Of a stretch of 30,508 nt of DNA, positions 16,027-24,506 are shown piece after piece. Source of the stretch: CAZEFK01 sp964511405. GTDB lineage: Bacteria > Pseudomonadota > Alphaproteobacteria > Elsterales > Elsteraceae. Numbering within the stretch: the stretch's first letter is position 1; each line of letters begins with the position of its first letter. Position numbers and translations under genes: made by a program. The notes under the pieces are model-generated. The model made no database searches and was not told where the DNA came from. It saw nothing but the letters and a program-made list of their open reading frames with translations. The DNA lies in the NCBI GenBank assembly GCA_964511405.1, contig CAZEFK010000078.1, forward strand, positions 1-30,508, read 5' to 3'.

Positions 16027-17308
16027 GGCGGCGGCGCTGGCCGCCCTTGCCGCTCTTGCCCTTGCCGCGCTGCCCGGGCGATCCCAGGCCGCCGGCGACG
16101 ACCTCGTGTTCCTGTCCACCCAGATGCGCCCCGTGGAAGAGGCGCAGAAGCTGCGCGAGGTGATCCTCAAGGACTACCCGGGCGCAGTCACCTTCGTGCC
16201 CGAGTTCGAGGGGCCGTTCGTCACCCGCGTCCGCGCCGAGGAGCAGGGCGGCAAGGTCACGATCGGCCTGCTGGGCGGCCTGCACGGCGACTTCCCGGCC
16301 CTGGCCAAGGAGGGCCTGCTGGAGCCGCTCGACGACGAGTTGGCGAAGCTGGCGGGCCTGGGCATGCCCAAGGCCTTCACCGATCTCGGCCGGCTCGGCA
16401 CCGACCATGTCCTGTACGTGCCCTGGATGCAGGCGACCTACGTCATGGCCGCCAGCAAGAAGGCGCTGCCCTACCTGCCGGCCGGCGCCGACCTCAACGC
16501 GCTGACCTACGACCAGCTCAAGCAGTGGGCCGAGGCGGTCCAGAAGGCGACCGGCGAACGCAAGCTGGGCTTCCCGGCCGGGCCCAAGGGCCTGATGCAC
16601 CGGCTGCTCCAAGGCTACCTGTACCCGTCCTTCACCGGCGGCAACATTACGCACTTCCGCGGCCCCGAGGCCGAAGCCGCCTGGACCTACCTCAAGGCGC
16701 TGTGGGCGTCGGTCAGCCCGCGTTCGACCGCCTACGACTTCATGCAGGAGCCGCTGCTGTCGGGCGAGGTGTGGATCGCCATGGACCACATCGCGCGGCT
16801 GGGCGACGCGCTGGCCCAGCATCCCGACGACTTCGTGGTGTTTCCGGCGCCGGCCGGGCCGAAGGGCCGGGGCTTCATGCCGGTGCTGGCCGGCCTGGCG
16901 ATCCCCAAGGGCGCGCCCAACCGCGCCCAGGCGCTGGCGCTGATCGAGCATCTGACCAAGCCGGCGACCGAGCTCGTGACCCTGCGCCAGGTCGGCTTCT
17001 ATCCCGTGGACAAGGTCGACCTGCCGGCCGACCTGCCGCCGCAGATCCGGTTGATGGCCGCCGCGATCGCCGCCCAGTCCGGGGCCAAGGACGCGCTGCC
17101 CAGCCTGCTGCCGGTGGGCCTGGGCGACAAGGGCGGCGAATTCAACAAGGTGTTCAGCGACACCTTCCAGCGCATCGTGCTGCGCGGCCAGGACATCCGC
17201 CAGGCGCTGGACCAGGAGGCCGGCATCCTGCGCCAGATCATGGTCTCGACCGGTGCGCCCTGCTGGGCGCCGGATCCCGTCGGCACTGGCCCGTGCCCGG
17301 TGCCATGA
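16001..17308 (+). CDS. Sugar ABC transporter substrate-binding protein
   Basis: A 435-residue periplasmic protein of the carbohydrate (CUT1-type) class. The signal peptide spans about residues 1-30 (Ala/Leu-rich, cleavage near SQAAG). The mature body carries elements usual for this class, such as YVPWMQATYVMAASKKAL and the late segment AIPKGAPNRAQALALIEHLT. AGGAGG lies 6 nt upstream of the ATG. The gene overlaps the end of the LacI-type frame by 26 nt and the first permease by 4 nt (ATGA). The C-terminus ends with a Cys/Pro tail containing two cysteines. The GH63 gene downstream suggests the ligand is an alpha-glycoside or a glycosylglycerate. Confidence 0.92.
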   Translation: MARLPMPVRAAALAALAALALAALPGRSQAAGDDLVFLSTQMRPVEEAQKLREVILKDYPGAVTFVPEFEGPFVTRVRAEEQGGKVTIGLLGGLHGDFPALAKEGLLEPLDDELAKLAGLGMPKAFTDLGRLGTDHVLYVPWMQATYVMAASKKALPYLPAGADLNALTYDQLKQWAEAVQKATGERKLGFPAGPKGLMHRLLQGYLYPSFTGGNITHFRGPEAEAAWTYLKALWASVSPRSTAYDFMQEPLLSGEVWIAMDHIARLGDALAQHPDDFVVFPAPAGPKGRGFMPVLAGLAIPKGAPNRAQALALIEHLTKPATELVTLRQVGFYPVDKVDLPADLPPQIRLMAAAIAAQSGAKDALPSLLPVGLGDKGGEFNKVFSDTFQRIVLRGQDIRQALDQEAGILRQIMVSTGAPCWAPDPVGTGPCPVP

Positions 17309-18207
17309 CCGCGGCCTCCGGGATCGCGGCCCCGGCCGTGCCAGATCGGGGCGGGCGGCGCGACCGCGCCGCCCTGCTGCCCTACCTGCTGCTGGCGCCC
17401 AGCCTGCTGTTCCTGGCCCTGTTCTTCGCGGCACCCATGGTCCAGGCCTTCCTGCTGGCGTTCCAGGACCAGGGCCAGTGGTCGCTCGCGAACTTCCGCA
17501 CGGTCGCCGGCGACCTCAACTTCGCCGACGCGCTGTGGGACACGCTGGCGCTGGCGGTGGTCACGGTGCCGCTGCAGGTCGCTCTGGCGCTGGCCATGGC
17601 GCTGCTGCTGGAAAAGCTGCCGCGCGGCCGCGACCTGGTCCTCTATGTCTGGACGATCCCGCTCGGCATCTCCGACCTGGCGGCCGGCCTGGTGTGGCTG
17701 GCCATGCTGGAGGAGACCGGCTACCTCAACTCGGCGCTGCGGGCGGTGGGCCTGATCCACCAGCCCGAGGCCTGGCTGACCTACGAGCATCCGGTGGCGC
17801 TGTTCGCCGGCGTCGTGGTCGCCGAGCTGTGGCGGGCGACCGCCCTGGTGCTGGTCATCCTGGTCGCCGGGCTGCAGCTCATCCCCAAGGGGTTCGGCGA
17901 GGCCGCCGGGATCTTCGGCGCCACCCCGTGGCAGCGCTTCCGCCACGTCACCTTGCCGCTGCTCCGCCCCAGCCTGCGGACCGCGCTGATCCTGCGCACG
18001 ATCCTGGCCTTCGAGGTGTTCGCCGTGGTCTATGCGCTGGCCGGGCGCACCCTGCCGGTGCTGGTCGGCGAGGCCTTCGCCTGGCAGAACGACTACCAGA
18101 ACCTGGGCGTGGCGGCCGCCTACGGGGCCCTGATCCTGGTGATCTCGCTCGGCTCGACCGCCTTGTATCTGCGCCTGGTCAAGGGCCGTGACGAGGCCGC
18201 GCCATGA
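17305..18207 (+). CDS. Sugar ABC transporter permease (MalF/UgpA type)
   Basis: A 300-residue inner membrane protein with about six transmembrane segments, the first around residues 28-50 (LPYLLLAPSLLFLALFF). The cytoplasmic EAA loop, which docks onto the ATPase, is visible as GEAAGIFGATPWQRFRHVTLP. It pairs with the next permease and the MsmK-type ATPase to form a CUT1 importer. The start ATG at 17305 overlaps the binding-protein stop as ATGA. Its last codons lie within a 35-bp tandem duplication, so the usual 4-nt coupling to the next permease is interrupted by an extra mini-ORF. Confidence 0.93.
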   Translation: MTAASGIAAPAVPDRGGRRDRAALLPYLLLAPSLLFLALFFAAPMVQAFLLAFQDQGQWSLANFRTVAGDLNFADALWDTLALAVVTVPLQVALALAMALLLEKLPRGRDLVLYVWTIPLGISDLAAGLVWLAMLEETGYLNSALRAVGLIHQPEAWLTYEHPVALFAGVVVAELWRATALVLVILVAGLQLIPKGFGEAAGIFGATPWQRFRHVTLPLLRPSLRTALILRTILAFEVFAVVYALAGRTLPVLVGEAFAWQNDYQNLGVAAAYGALILVISLGSTALYLRLVKGRDEAAP

Positions 18208-18252
18208 AGGCGCGGATGGGCCGCGACGAGGCCGCCCCATGAAGGCCCGGCT
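18183..18252 (+). repeat. 35-bp tandem duplication at the permease-permease junction
   Basis: Units 18183-18217 and 18218-18252 match at 31 of 35 positions. Each contains the permease-1 C-terminal codons (GRDEAAP), an ATGA stop/start overlap and the permease-2 N-terminal codons (MKAR). Because 35 is not a multiple of 3, the copies are in different frames. Confidence 0.9.
18204..18242 (+). CDS. 12-codon bridging mini-ORF created by duplication
   Basis: ATG at 18204 overlaps the permease-1 stop (ATGA) and opens the peptide MKARMGRDEAAP. Its TGA at 18240-18242 overlaps the ATG of permease 2 (ATGA again). It joins a permease-2 N-terminus to a permease-1 C-terminus. It is probably a passenger that lets terminating ribosomes step from one permease to the next; translation is inferred. 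Confidence 0.45.
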   Translation: MKARMGRDEAAP

Positions 18253-19035
18253 GGTCTATGGCGCCGGCGCCCTGCTGCTCAGCGCCTGGGTGCTGCTGCC
18301 GATCTACCTGCTGGCGATCAGCACGGTCGGCGGCCGCGGCGCGGTTTCCGCCTTTCCCAAGGCGTTCTGGCCGACGACCCTGTCCTTCGACACCATCGGC
18401 GCGTTCTTCGCGGTCGCCGGGGTTTGGCATGCCACGCTCAACAGCGTGATCGTGGCCGTGATCACCGTCGCGCTGTCGCTGGCGCTGGGCGCGCCGGCCG
18501 GCTACGCGCTGGCGCGCTTCCGCTTCCGCGGCAAGGACGCCTACCGCCTGGTGATCCTGCTGACGCGCGCGTTCCCGGTGGCGATCCTGGCGCTGCCGCT
18601 GACCGTCCGGTTCATCCAGCTCGGCCTGTATGACACGCCTGTCGCGGTTGCCCTGGTGCACACGGCGCTGGCGCTGCCCTTCGCCACGCTGGTGACCTCG
18701 AGCCTGTTCCTGGGGATTCCCGCCGAAATCGAGGAGGCGGCCTGGATCATGGGCTGCACCCGCTTCGGCGCCTTCGTCCGGGTGGTGCTGCCGCTGGCGC
18801 TGCCGGGGCTGTCGGCGGCGGCGATCTTCGCCTTCGTCATCTCATGGAACGAAGTGTTCGCGGCGGCGGTGCTGACCGTGCGCGAGCGCACCCTGCCGGC
18901 GTTCCTGCTGACCATCCTCAGCGAGTCGCCGCTGTATTTCCGGTTCGCCGGCGGGCTGTTCCTGATCCTGCCGGCGCTGGCCTTCATCTTCGCCGTGCGC
19001 AAATACCTGTTCTCGCTGTGGGGAGTGGCCGCGAA

Positions 19036-19039
<4 letters not shown>
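18239..19039 (+). CDS. Sugar ABC transporter permease (MalG/UgpE type)
   Basis: A 266-residue inner membrane protein with about six transmembrane helices starting at residues 8-28. The EAA motif is IEEAAWIMGCTRFGAFVRVVLP. It completes the heterodimeric channel of the CUT1-type importer. The ATG at 18239 gives the conserved short N-terminus before the first helix and overlaps the mini-ORF stop. In-frame codons upstream derive from the 35-bp duplication and read the wrong frame of permease 1. The stop overlaps the ATPase GTG by 4 nt. Confidence 0.93.
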
Positions 19040-20066
<1,027 letters not shown>

Positions 20067-20070
<4 letters not shown>

Positions 20071-21332
20071 CCTTGACCGACGACGCCCGCCGCATTCTCG
20101 AGACCAACGACCGCGGCGGCTACACCATCCCGACCGCGCGGCTCTATCCGTTCCAATGGAACTGGGATGCCGGTTTCTCGGCGCTGGGCTGGGCCCGCTT
20201 CGACGAACCGCGCGCCTGGACCGAGTTCGACCGCCTGTTCGCCGGGCAGTGGCCGGACGGGCTGGTCCCCCACATCATCTTCCACCAGCCCAGCGCCGAC
20301 TATTTCCCCGGCCCGGACGTCTGGCGGACCGGCCATCGGCCGCCGACGTCGGGCATCACCCAGCCCCCGGTCGCGGCCTCGATGGTGCGGCGGCTGCTGG
20401 ACGGGGCGCGCGACCGCGCCGCGGCCGAGGCGCGGGCGGCGGCGCTCTATCCGAAGCTGCTGGCCTGGCATCGCTGGTGGGCGTCGGCCCGCGACCCCGA
20501 GGGCACGGGTCTGGTGGCGATCCTGCATCCCTGGGAGTCGGGCATGGACAACAGCCCGGCCTGGGACGCGGCCCTGGCGCGGGTGCCGCCCACGGCCAAT
20601 CCCGGCTACGTTCGCCGCGACACCGGCCATGTCGATGCCGGCCAGCGGCCGCAGCGCGCCGACTATGACCGCTTCATCGGCCTGGTCGAGAGCTACCGGC
20701 ACGTCGGCTACCGGCCGGCCGAGATGTGGCGGGTCGCCGCCTTCAAGGTTGCCGACGTCGCGACCAACGCCATCCTGCTGCGCGCCACCCGCGACCTGGC
20801 GGCGCTGGCCCGCTGGTTCGGCAGCGCCGATGACGCGGCCGAGCTCGACCGGCGCGCCGCGGTGATGACGGCCGCGCTGCAGCGGCTGTGGAACCCCGAG
20901 CGGCGGATCTATCAGAGCCTGGACCTGATCGCCGGCACGCGCATCGACGTCGCGACCTCGGCCGGGTTCCTGCCGCTCTACGGCGGCGCGCCCCAGGCGG
21001 CGCAGACCGCTGTTCTCGCCGCCGAGCTGGCGGCGTGGGGGCAGGCGGCCCGCTTCCTGGTCCCGTCGGCGCCGCCCGGCCAGCCGGGCTTCGAGCCCCG
21101 GCGCTACTGGCGCGGCCCGGTCTGGGTGGTGGTCAACTGGATGATCGCCGAGGGCCTGGCCGACTACGGCCTGACGGCCCTGGCCGACCGGGTGCGCGAC
21201 GACACGCGCCGGCTGATCGAGACGGCCGGCTTCGCCGAGTATTTCGACCCGCTGGACGGCGAAGGACTGGGCGGCGGCAGTTTCTCGTGGACCGCGGCGA
21301 TCTATCTGGCGCTGGCGGTGGCGAGGGACTGA
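20067..21332 (+). CDS. Glycoside hydrolase, GH63-like (glycosylglycerate/alpha-glycoside hydrolase candidate)
   Basis: A 421-residue (alpha/alpha)6-barrel hydrolase without a signal peptide, so it acts on imported substrate in the cytoplasm. Motifs match the bacterial GH63 branch that includes mannosylglycerate and glucosylglycerate hydrolases: FQWNWDAG (29-36), HPWESGMDNSPAWD (154-167) with putative acid D161, RYWRGPVWVVVNW (346-358), AEYFDP (390-394) with putative base E391, and FSWTAA (406-411). It is the last gene of the LacI/ABC operon, coupled to the ATPase by ATGA. Hydrolysis of an imported compatible solute such as glucosylglycerate is a good hypothesis, but other alpha-glucosides are possible. 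Its 3' end is duplicated beyond the adjoining toxin-antitoxin genes. Confidence 0.85.
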
Positions 21333-21360
21333 TGACGATCGTCGGCACGCCCCATATGAT
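21332..21360 (+). promoter_or_regulatory. Promoter and palindromic operator of the ParDE-like module
   Basis: ATGACG (21332-21337), a 17-nt spacer and TATGAT (21355-21360) form a plausible sigma-70 promoter. The perfect 10-bp palindrome GACGATCGTC (21334-21343) overlaps its -35 side, a good place for antitoxin autorepression. The leader would be about 15 nt long. Confidence 0.5.
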
Positions 21361-21381
21361 GGACGGCGTCAGGAGTTGGTC

Positions 21382-21561
21382 GTGGCCGATCCGATAACAA
21401 CCGAGCCGGTCGACAGCGAGGAACTGGAGCGGCGGGCGCTGGTCGAGGCGGTCGCGGCGGCGCGCGCCGACGACCGGCCAGGTGTGCCCCACGACGTTGT
21501 CCGGGCGGATATGCTGCGCGACATCGAACGGTTGCGCCGGACGCTCGCGCGAGACCGGTGA
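21382..21561 (+). CDS. Small antitoxin of a ParDE/RelBE-like module
   Basis: A 59-residue acidic protein with a C-terminal amphipathic helix (VVRADMLRDIERLRRTLARD), the usual toxin-binding part of small type II antitoxins. The segment RPGVPHDVVRADM is like the end of many antitoxins paired with ParE. The GTG at 21382 follows AGGAG with 6-nt spacing. The stop overlaps the toxin GTG (GTGA), so the antitoxin is made first. The N-terminal DNA-binding fold is not obvious, and family naming rests on the toxin partner. Confidence 0.75.
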   Translation: MADPITTEPVDSEELERRALVEAVAAARADDRPGVPHDVVRADMLRDIERLRRTLARDR

Positions 21562-21839
21562 AGGTCGTCTGGCAGCCTGCCGCGTTGGCGGATCGGACTG
21601 CGATCGTCGCCTATCTCGAAGCGCGCAATCCCTTGGCGGCCATCGAGCTGCTGGAGTCATTGATCCTCGCCGGGGACAGCTTGGCACTATTCCCGCACCG
21701 AGGGCGGCCAGGCCGCGTGCCGGGAACGCGCGAGCTGGCCACCATCCGTCCATATCTCATTGTCTATGAGATGGACGATGCCGCAGAGACGGTAAAGATC
21801 CTCCGCGTCTGGCACGGTGCTCAGAATCGCGAGCGGTGA
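21558..21839 (+). CDS. ParE/RelE family toxin
   Basis: A 93-residue basic protein of the RelE/ParE fold. The N-terminus reads VVWQPAALADRTAIVAYL, and the C-terminal block RPYLIVYEMDD, VKILRVWHGAQNRE is the usual ParE signature. ParE toxins inhibit DNA gyrase, and RelE relatives cleave mRNA on the ribosome; which applies here is not shown. The GTG start at 21558 overlaps the antitoxin stop. The pair sits between two copies of the GH63 3' end, as expected for recently acquired DNA. Confidence 0.88.
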   Translation: MKVVWQPAALADRTAIVAYLEARNPLAAIELLESLILAGDSLALFPHRGRPGRVPGTRELATIRPYLIVYEMDDAAETVKILRVWHGAQNRER

Positions 21840-21863
21840 TCGACCGCTCTGGACAGCGGCGAT

Positions 21864-22388
21864 CTATCTGGCGCTGACGTGATCGGACGATGCCGCCGGG
21901 TCCGGCTGGGCTGATGCCTTCGCCTTCATGTAGCGGACGAAGGTCACGGCATCCGCGGCGACCAGCCGTCCGACCGCATGGGTCGAATAGACCGCGGCCA
22001 TCACCGATCCGTTCGGATCGAGGATGAACGCGGCTGGCTGCAGGTGGCGCGGCGCCGGGTTCGTGAACGCGCCCGTCGCATCCCCGACCTCGTCGGGGTT
22101 CACCGCGACGCCGATCGGGAACGTCAGGCCGTGCTTGGCCTGCAAGGCGCTGGTCGTCGCCGCGTCGTCGACCGAGAGCGCCACGACCTTCACGCCCAGC
22201 CGGCCCAGCTCGTCCTGGGTCGCCTGGTAGTCGGCCAGCTGGGCGTTGCACAGCGGGCACCAGGCGCCGCGGTAGATCAGGACCACGGCATGGGAGCCGC
22301 GGAGATCGTCGGGCAGCACGATCCTGCCGCCGCCGGCGGCGGCAACGGTCAGCGCCGGAAACGGATCGCCGTTCTGCAGCATGGGCAT
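21864..22388 (-). CDS. Peroxiredoxin-like (AhpC/TSA redoxin) protein
   Basis: A 174-residue cytosolic thioredoxin-fold protein. The active-site loop is RGAWCPLCNAQL with C44 and C47, the peroxidatic Cys and a second Cys two residues on, as in the redoxin group that reduces peroxides or acts as a thiol oxidoreductase. The remaining strand/helix pattern (VVALSVDDAATTSALQAKHG, then AAFILDPNGSV) is typical. The ATG at 22388 has GGAG 7 nt upstream. The last codons and stop (TAG at 21864) lie within the second copy of the GH63 tail repeat on the opposite strand. It is divergent from the PEBP gene across 219 nt. No partner reductase is nearby. Confidence 0.86.
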   Translation of the reverse strand: MPMLQNGDPFPALTVAAAGGGRIVLPDDLRGSHAVVLIYRGAWCPLCNAQLADYQATQDELGRLGVKVVALSVDDAATTSALQAKHGLTFPIGVAVNPDEVGDATGAFTNPAPRHLQPAAFILDPNGSVMAAVYSTHAVGRLVAADAVTFVRYMKAKASAQPDPAASSDHVSAR

Positions 22389-22607
22389 TCGATGGCTCCA
22401 TCAAGGATTGGATTGCGCCGGGCGCGGCTTGGCACGGGGCGGGTACAGCGCAACGCGCCGGTACCCTGCCAGGATCGGCCGGACCAACCATTCCGGTTCT
22501 TGCGCTGACAGCCGAGAGCAAGGATCGGAATGTCTCGAGCAGGCCTCGAGGCTATGGATTTTTGGGCCGATGCCTTCGGCCGCTACTGTTTATTCAGGAG
22601 ACAATCC

Positions 22608-23165
22608 ATGCGCTTCGCAGTGGCGATGATGGCCGCTTGCGCCATCGGCGGTGCCCCCGCCCACGCCGAAATGACCGTCGCGTCCAAGGACCTGGCAGCG
22701 GGCAAGCCGATGGCCATCGAACAGGTGTTCGATCGGTTCGGATGCCACGGCGGCAACATCTCGCCGGAGCTGGCCTGGTCGGGGGCGCCCCAAGGCACCA
22801 AGAGCTTCGCGATCCTGGCGTTCGATCCCGACGCGCCGACCGGCTCGGGCTGGTGGCATTGGGTCGTCTTCAATCTTCCTATCACGGCGACGCGGGTCGC
22901 CACCGACGCTAGCCGCACCGGCGCGCTGCCCCAGGGCGCCATACAAAGCCGCTCTGATTTCGGCATCGCGGCTTATGGCGGCGCCTGTCCGCCGGCCGGC
23001 CATGGCGTCCACCGCTATCAGTTCACCGTCTATGCCTTGTCCGTCGCCGATCTGACGGCCGGCGACTTCCCGCTCGACGCCAACGCACCCGCGGCCATGG
23101 TCAGCTTCGTCGTCCACGCTTATGCGCTCGACCACGCCACCATCGAAGTGACGTACCGGCGCTGA
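22608..23165 (+). CDS. YbhB/YbcL family (PEBP-like) protein, exported
   Basis: A 185-residue protein of the phosphatidylethanolamine-binding / Raf kinase inhibitor-like family with a signal peptide (cleavage after AHA near residue 20), so periplasmic. Family motifs are GCHGGNISPELAWSGAP, LAFDPDAPTGSGWWHWVVFNLP, YGGACPPAGHGVHRYQFTVYAL and a C-terminal AYALDHATIEVTY. Bacterial members have no firmly assigned reaction. The ATG at 22608 follows AGGAG with 7-nt spacing. A hairpin GGCCGA/TCGGCC (22565-22581) lies in the leader. It appears monocistronic and its role in the islet is unknown. Confidence 0.9.
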   Translation: MRFAVAMMAACAIGGAPAHAEMTVASKDLAAGKPMAIEQVFDRFGCHGGNISPELAWSGAPQGTKSFAILAFDPDAPTGSGWWHWVVFNLPITATRVATDASRTGALPQGAIQSRSDFGIAAYGGACPPAGHGVHRYQFTVYALSVADLTAGDFPLDANAPAAMVSFVVHAYALDHATIEVTYRR

Positions 23166-23285
23166 TCGGGCCGGGCACGGTGCACGGTGCAGCGCGGTGG
23201 CGCCGCCGATCACGCCCGGTGGCCGAACCTTGTTTTGTATGACAATCGCGATCAAATGCGCACAACGGCTGCGGCGGAGTCGATC

Positions 23286-23624
23286 ATGGCTGCACGGAGT
23301 GAGGCTTCGAAACCCGACAAGCACGTCTCGACGCGGAGCAAAATGAAGACTGCGCCCGTCCCACGGGCTGTCGGGATCACGAGTGCCGCCGTCGCGATGG
23401 AGGAAGCGCGTCGCGCCGGCCTGCTGGACGGCGATAGGACCGAGCATGTGAGCTTTCGGGCGCCCAAGGCGATGATCGAGGCAGCCAAGCGAGAAAGCGG
23501 TGCAACCAAGCCGACCGAGCTTGGTCTTCTTGCGCTGGCGAGGCTCGCCCAGTCCGATCCGACGGCGAAGTTCCTGAAGGCGACGCGCGGCAAGCTGGGA
23601 GCCGACCACCAGCTTGACGATTGA
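23286..23624 (+). CDS. Hypothetical protein, antitoxin-like features
   Basis: A 112-residue basic protein that I do not recognise firmly. The first 40 residues are Lys/Arg/Ser-rich and likely disordered (KHVSTRSKMK). The middle has VAMEEARRAGLLDG and the segment HVSFRAPKAMIEAAKRESG, resembling a ribbon-helix-helix strand followed by helices, as in small plasmid-type DNA-binding proteins. The ATG at 23286 has GGAG 8 nt upstream. An ATG at 23256 is an alternative start. No toxin-like gene is adjacent. Codon use is less GC-biased than in the flanking housekeeping genes, in line with an accessory origin. The GTTTCGC/GCGAAAC hairpin at 23737-23757 may mark the end of its transcript. Confidence 0.65.
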   Translation: MAARSEASKPDKHVSTRSKMKTAPVPRAVGITSAAVAMEEARRAGLLDGDRTEHVSFRAPKAMIEAAKRESGATKPTELGLLALARLAQSDPTAKFLKATRGKLGADHQLDD

Positions 23625-23736
23625 TCTTCTGGCGGCGCTTCGCCGAACCAAACCTGAAAAGCAGGTCGCGCGGCTCCCGACCCAGTTGGTCGGTAGCACG
23701 TCTTCTCGAATTCAACCTTTTTAGGCGTTCTGTCCA

Positions 23737-23757
23737 GTTTCGCCGCAGGTGCGAAAC
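23737..23757 (+). terminator. Possible terminator hairpin downstream of the hypothetical gene
   Basis: GTTTCGC and GCGAAAC form a 7-bp stem with a 7-nt loop. There is no T-run. The surrounding stretch 23625-23830 has lower GC content than the window average and no gene I can support. Confidence 0.3.
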
Positions 23758-23830
23758 AGCTCGATCATTTCTTCACGAGTTCGCCGTCGTGTCGGCACCC
23801 TGCTCCTACTGCCGCTGATGGCGTGTGATC

Positions 23831-24181
23831 TCAAATCGCGATCCTGGTTTCGATAACATCATAGTCAGCGTGCACGCCTCCATCAGCAGTGTTGAGAAGC
23901 CCTGCCGCTGTGAGCGCCTGGACGTCCGCATGGACATTGCTGTAGTCGCGTCCCAGCGCCTTCGCTAGCGCTCGCACGCTGCTCACCTTGTGCCGGCGGA
24001 CATAGTGCAATAGTTCCATCCGCTTACCTGTCATGACGCGGGCGAGAGCATCCCAACTCTCGAACGCGAGATGGCGCTCATGAAAGGTTTCTCCGCGTTC
24101 AGCTCGGTGCCAAGCATTCACGAACCGTCGTGACGCTTCTTCCTCCGTCGCGCCGCCGACCGTGATCTTCACAGCGCTCAT
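23831..24181 (-). CDS. HTH antitoxin/regulator partner of a TumE-type toxin
   Basis: A 116-residue protein with a C-terminal winged helix-turn-helix: ELLHYVRRHKVSSVRALAKAL then DYSNVHADVQALTAAGLL, of the kind paired with DUF6516/TumE toxins (HVO_A0114-like DNA-binding family). The start of the domain is near residue 55. It would bind DNA upstream of the pair and neutralise the toxin. Its ATG at 24181 overlaps the toxin stop by ATGA, so the gene order is toxin first, antitoxin second, the reverse of the ParDE-like pair. The family assignment is based on motif appearance and context. Confidence 0.8.
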   Translation of the reverse strand: MSAVKITVGGATEEEASRRFVNAWHRAERGETFHERHLAFESWDALARVMTGKRMELLHYVRRHKVSSVRALAKALGRDYSNVHADVQALTAAGLLNTADGGVHADYDVIETRIAI

Positions 24182-24465
24182 TTGCCACCTCGCAGGGTCC
24201 GTACGTCGGACCAGAAATCGGTCACTAGCTGCTCGACGCTGGTGAACGCATAGGCGGTCTCCACGCCCTGAAAATGCCGATGATCGCCTTTGCCACGTTC
24301 GTTATCGTACCCCACCTCGCGAACGCCCGGACGACCGTAGAACAGCGAATACTTCAATCCATGGACGGACGGTGGCACCGGCGCCGGAACGCGCCATAGC
24401 ACCATCTCCACGATCGCACCGCCGTCGTAATCGATGCGCTGGTGGAAGAGCAGTTCGGCCTTCAT
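24178..24465 (-). CDS. TumE (DUF6516) family toxin
   Basis: A 95-residue protein with the DUF6516/TumE hallmark motifs: EMVLWRVPAPVPPSVHGLKYSLFYGR, then GYDNERGKGDHRHFQG and DFWSDVRTLRG near the end. The molecular activity of this toxin is not firmly known to me. I chose the ATG at 24465 (MKAELLFHQRID) over an upstream TTG at 24477, because a -10 box overlaps the TTG. The transcript leader would then be only a few nt. The stop overlaps the antitoxin ATG. Confidence 0.8.
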   Translation of the reverse strand: MKAELLFHQRIDYDGGAIVEMVLWRVPAPVPPSVHGLKYSLFYGRPGVREVGYDNERGKGDHRHFQGVETAYAFTSVEQLVTDFWSDVRTLRGGK

Positions 24466-24476
24466 TTCAGCGGCCA

Positions 24477-24506
24477 ATAATGGTCTGAATTACCATATGG
24501 TGTCAA
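24477..24506 (-). promoter_or_regulatory. Promoter with palindromic operator for the TumE module
   Basis: On the minus strand TTGACA (24506-24501), an 18-nt spacer and CATTAT (24482-24477) form a near-consensus promoter. The perfect palindrome ACCATATGGT (24492-24501) lies in the spacer, and CCATAT is repeated at 24510-24515. This suits autorepression by the HTH antitoxin. Confidence 0.6.

Larger units (their letters stand above)
21288..21879. repeat. Imperfect 30-bp direct repeat pair flanking the ParDE-like module
   Basis: Copy 1 (21288-21317) lies inside the GH63 gene and encodes WTAAIYLALA. Copy 2 (21850-21879) encodes WTAAIYLALT followed by a TGA. They match at 28 of 30 bases and enclose 532 bp carrying the toxin-antitoxin pair. 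Copy 2 also contains the end of the convergent peroxiredoxin-like gene. The arrangement resembles an insertion that regenerated the GH63 tail. Confidence 0.85.

Noticed and set aside
17281..17308. Possible frameshift at the C-terminus of the sugar-binding protein because of its Cys/Pro tail
   Set aside because: The frame ends in a clean ATGA overlap with the permease, consistent with the rest of the operon.
22549..22590. CTCGAG repeats and a GGCCGA/TCGGCC hairpin in the PEBP leader as a possible riboswitch
   Set aside because: The structure is small, matches no riboswitch class I know and leaves the ribosome binding site free.
23235..23245. TTGTATGACAA, matching a FadR-subfamily GntR operator pattern (TNGTNNNACNA)
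   Set aside because: Only six fixed positions match, no GntR regulator is in the window and the downstream gene has no metabolic link, so a chance match is likely.
23621..23818. Small plus-strand open frame after the hypothetical gene
   Set aside because: There is no ribosome binding site, no recognisable motif, and codon use is unlike coding sequence in this window.
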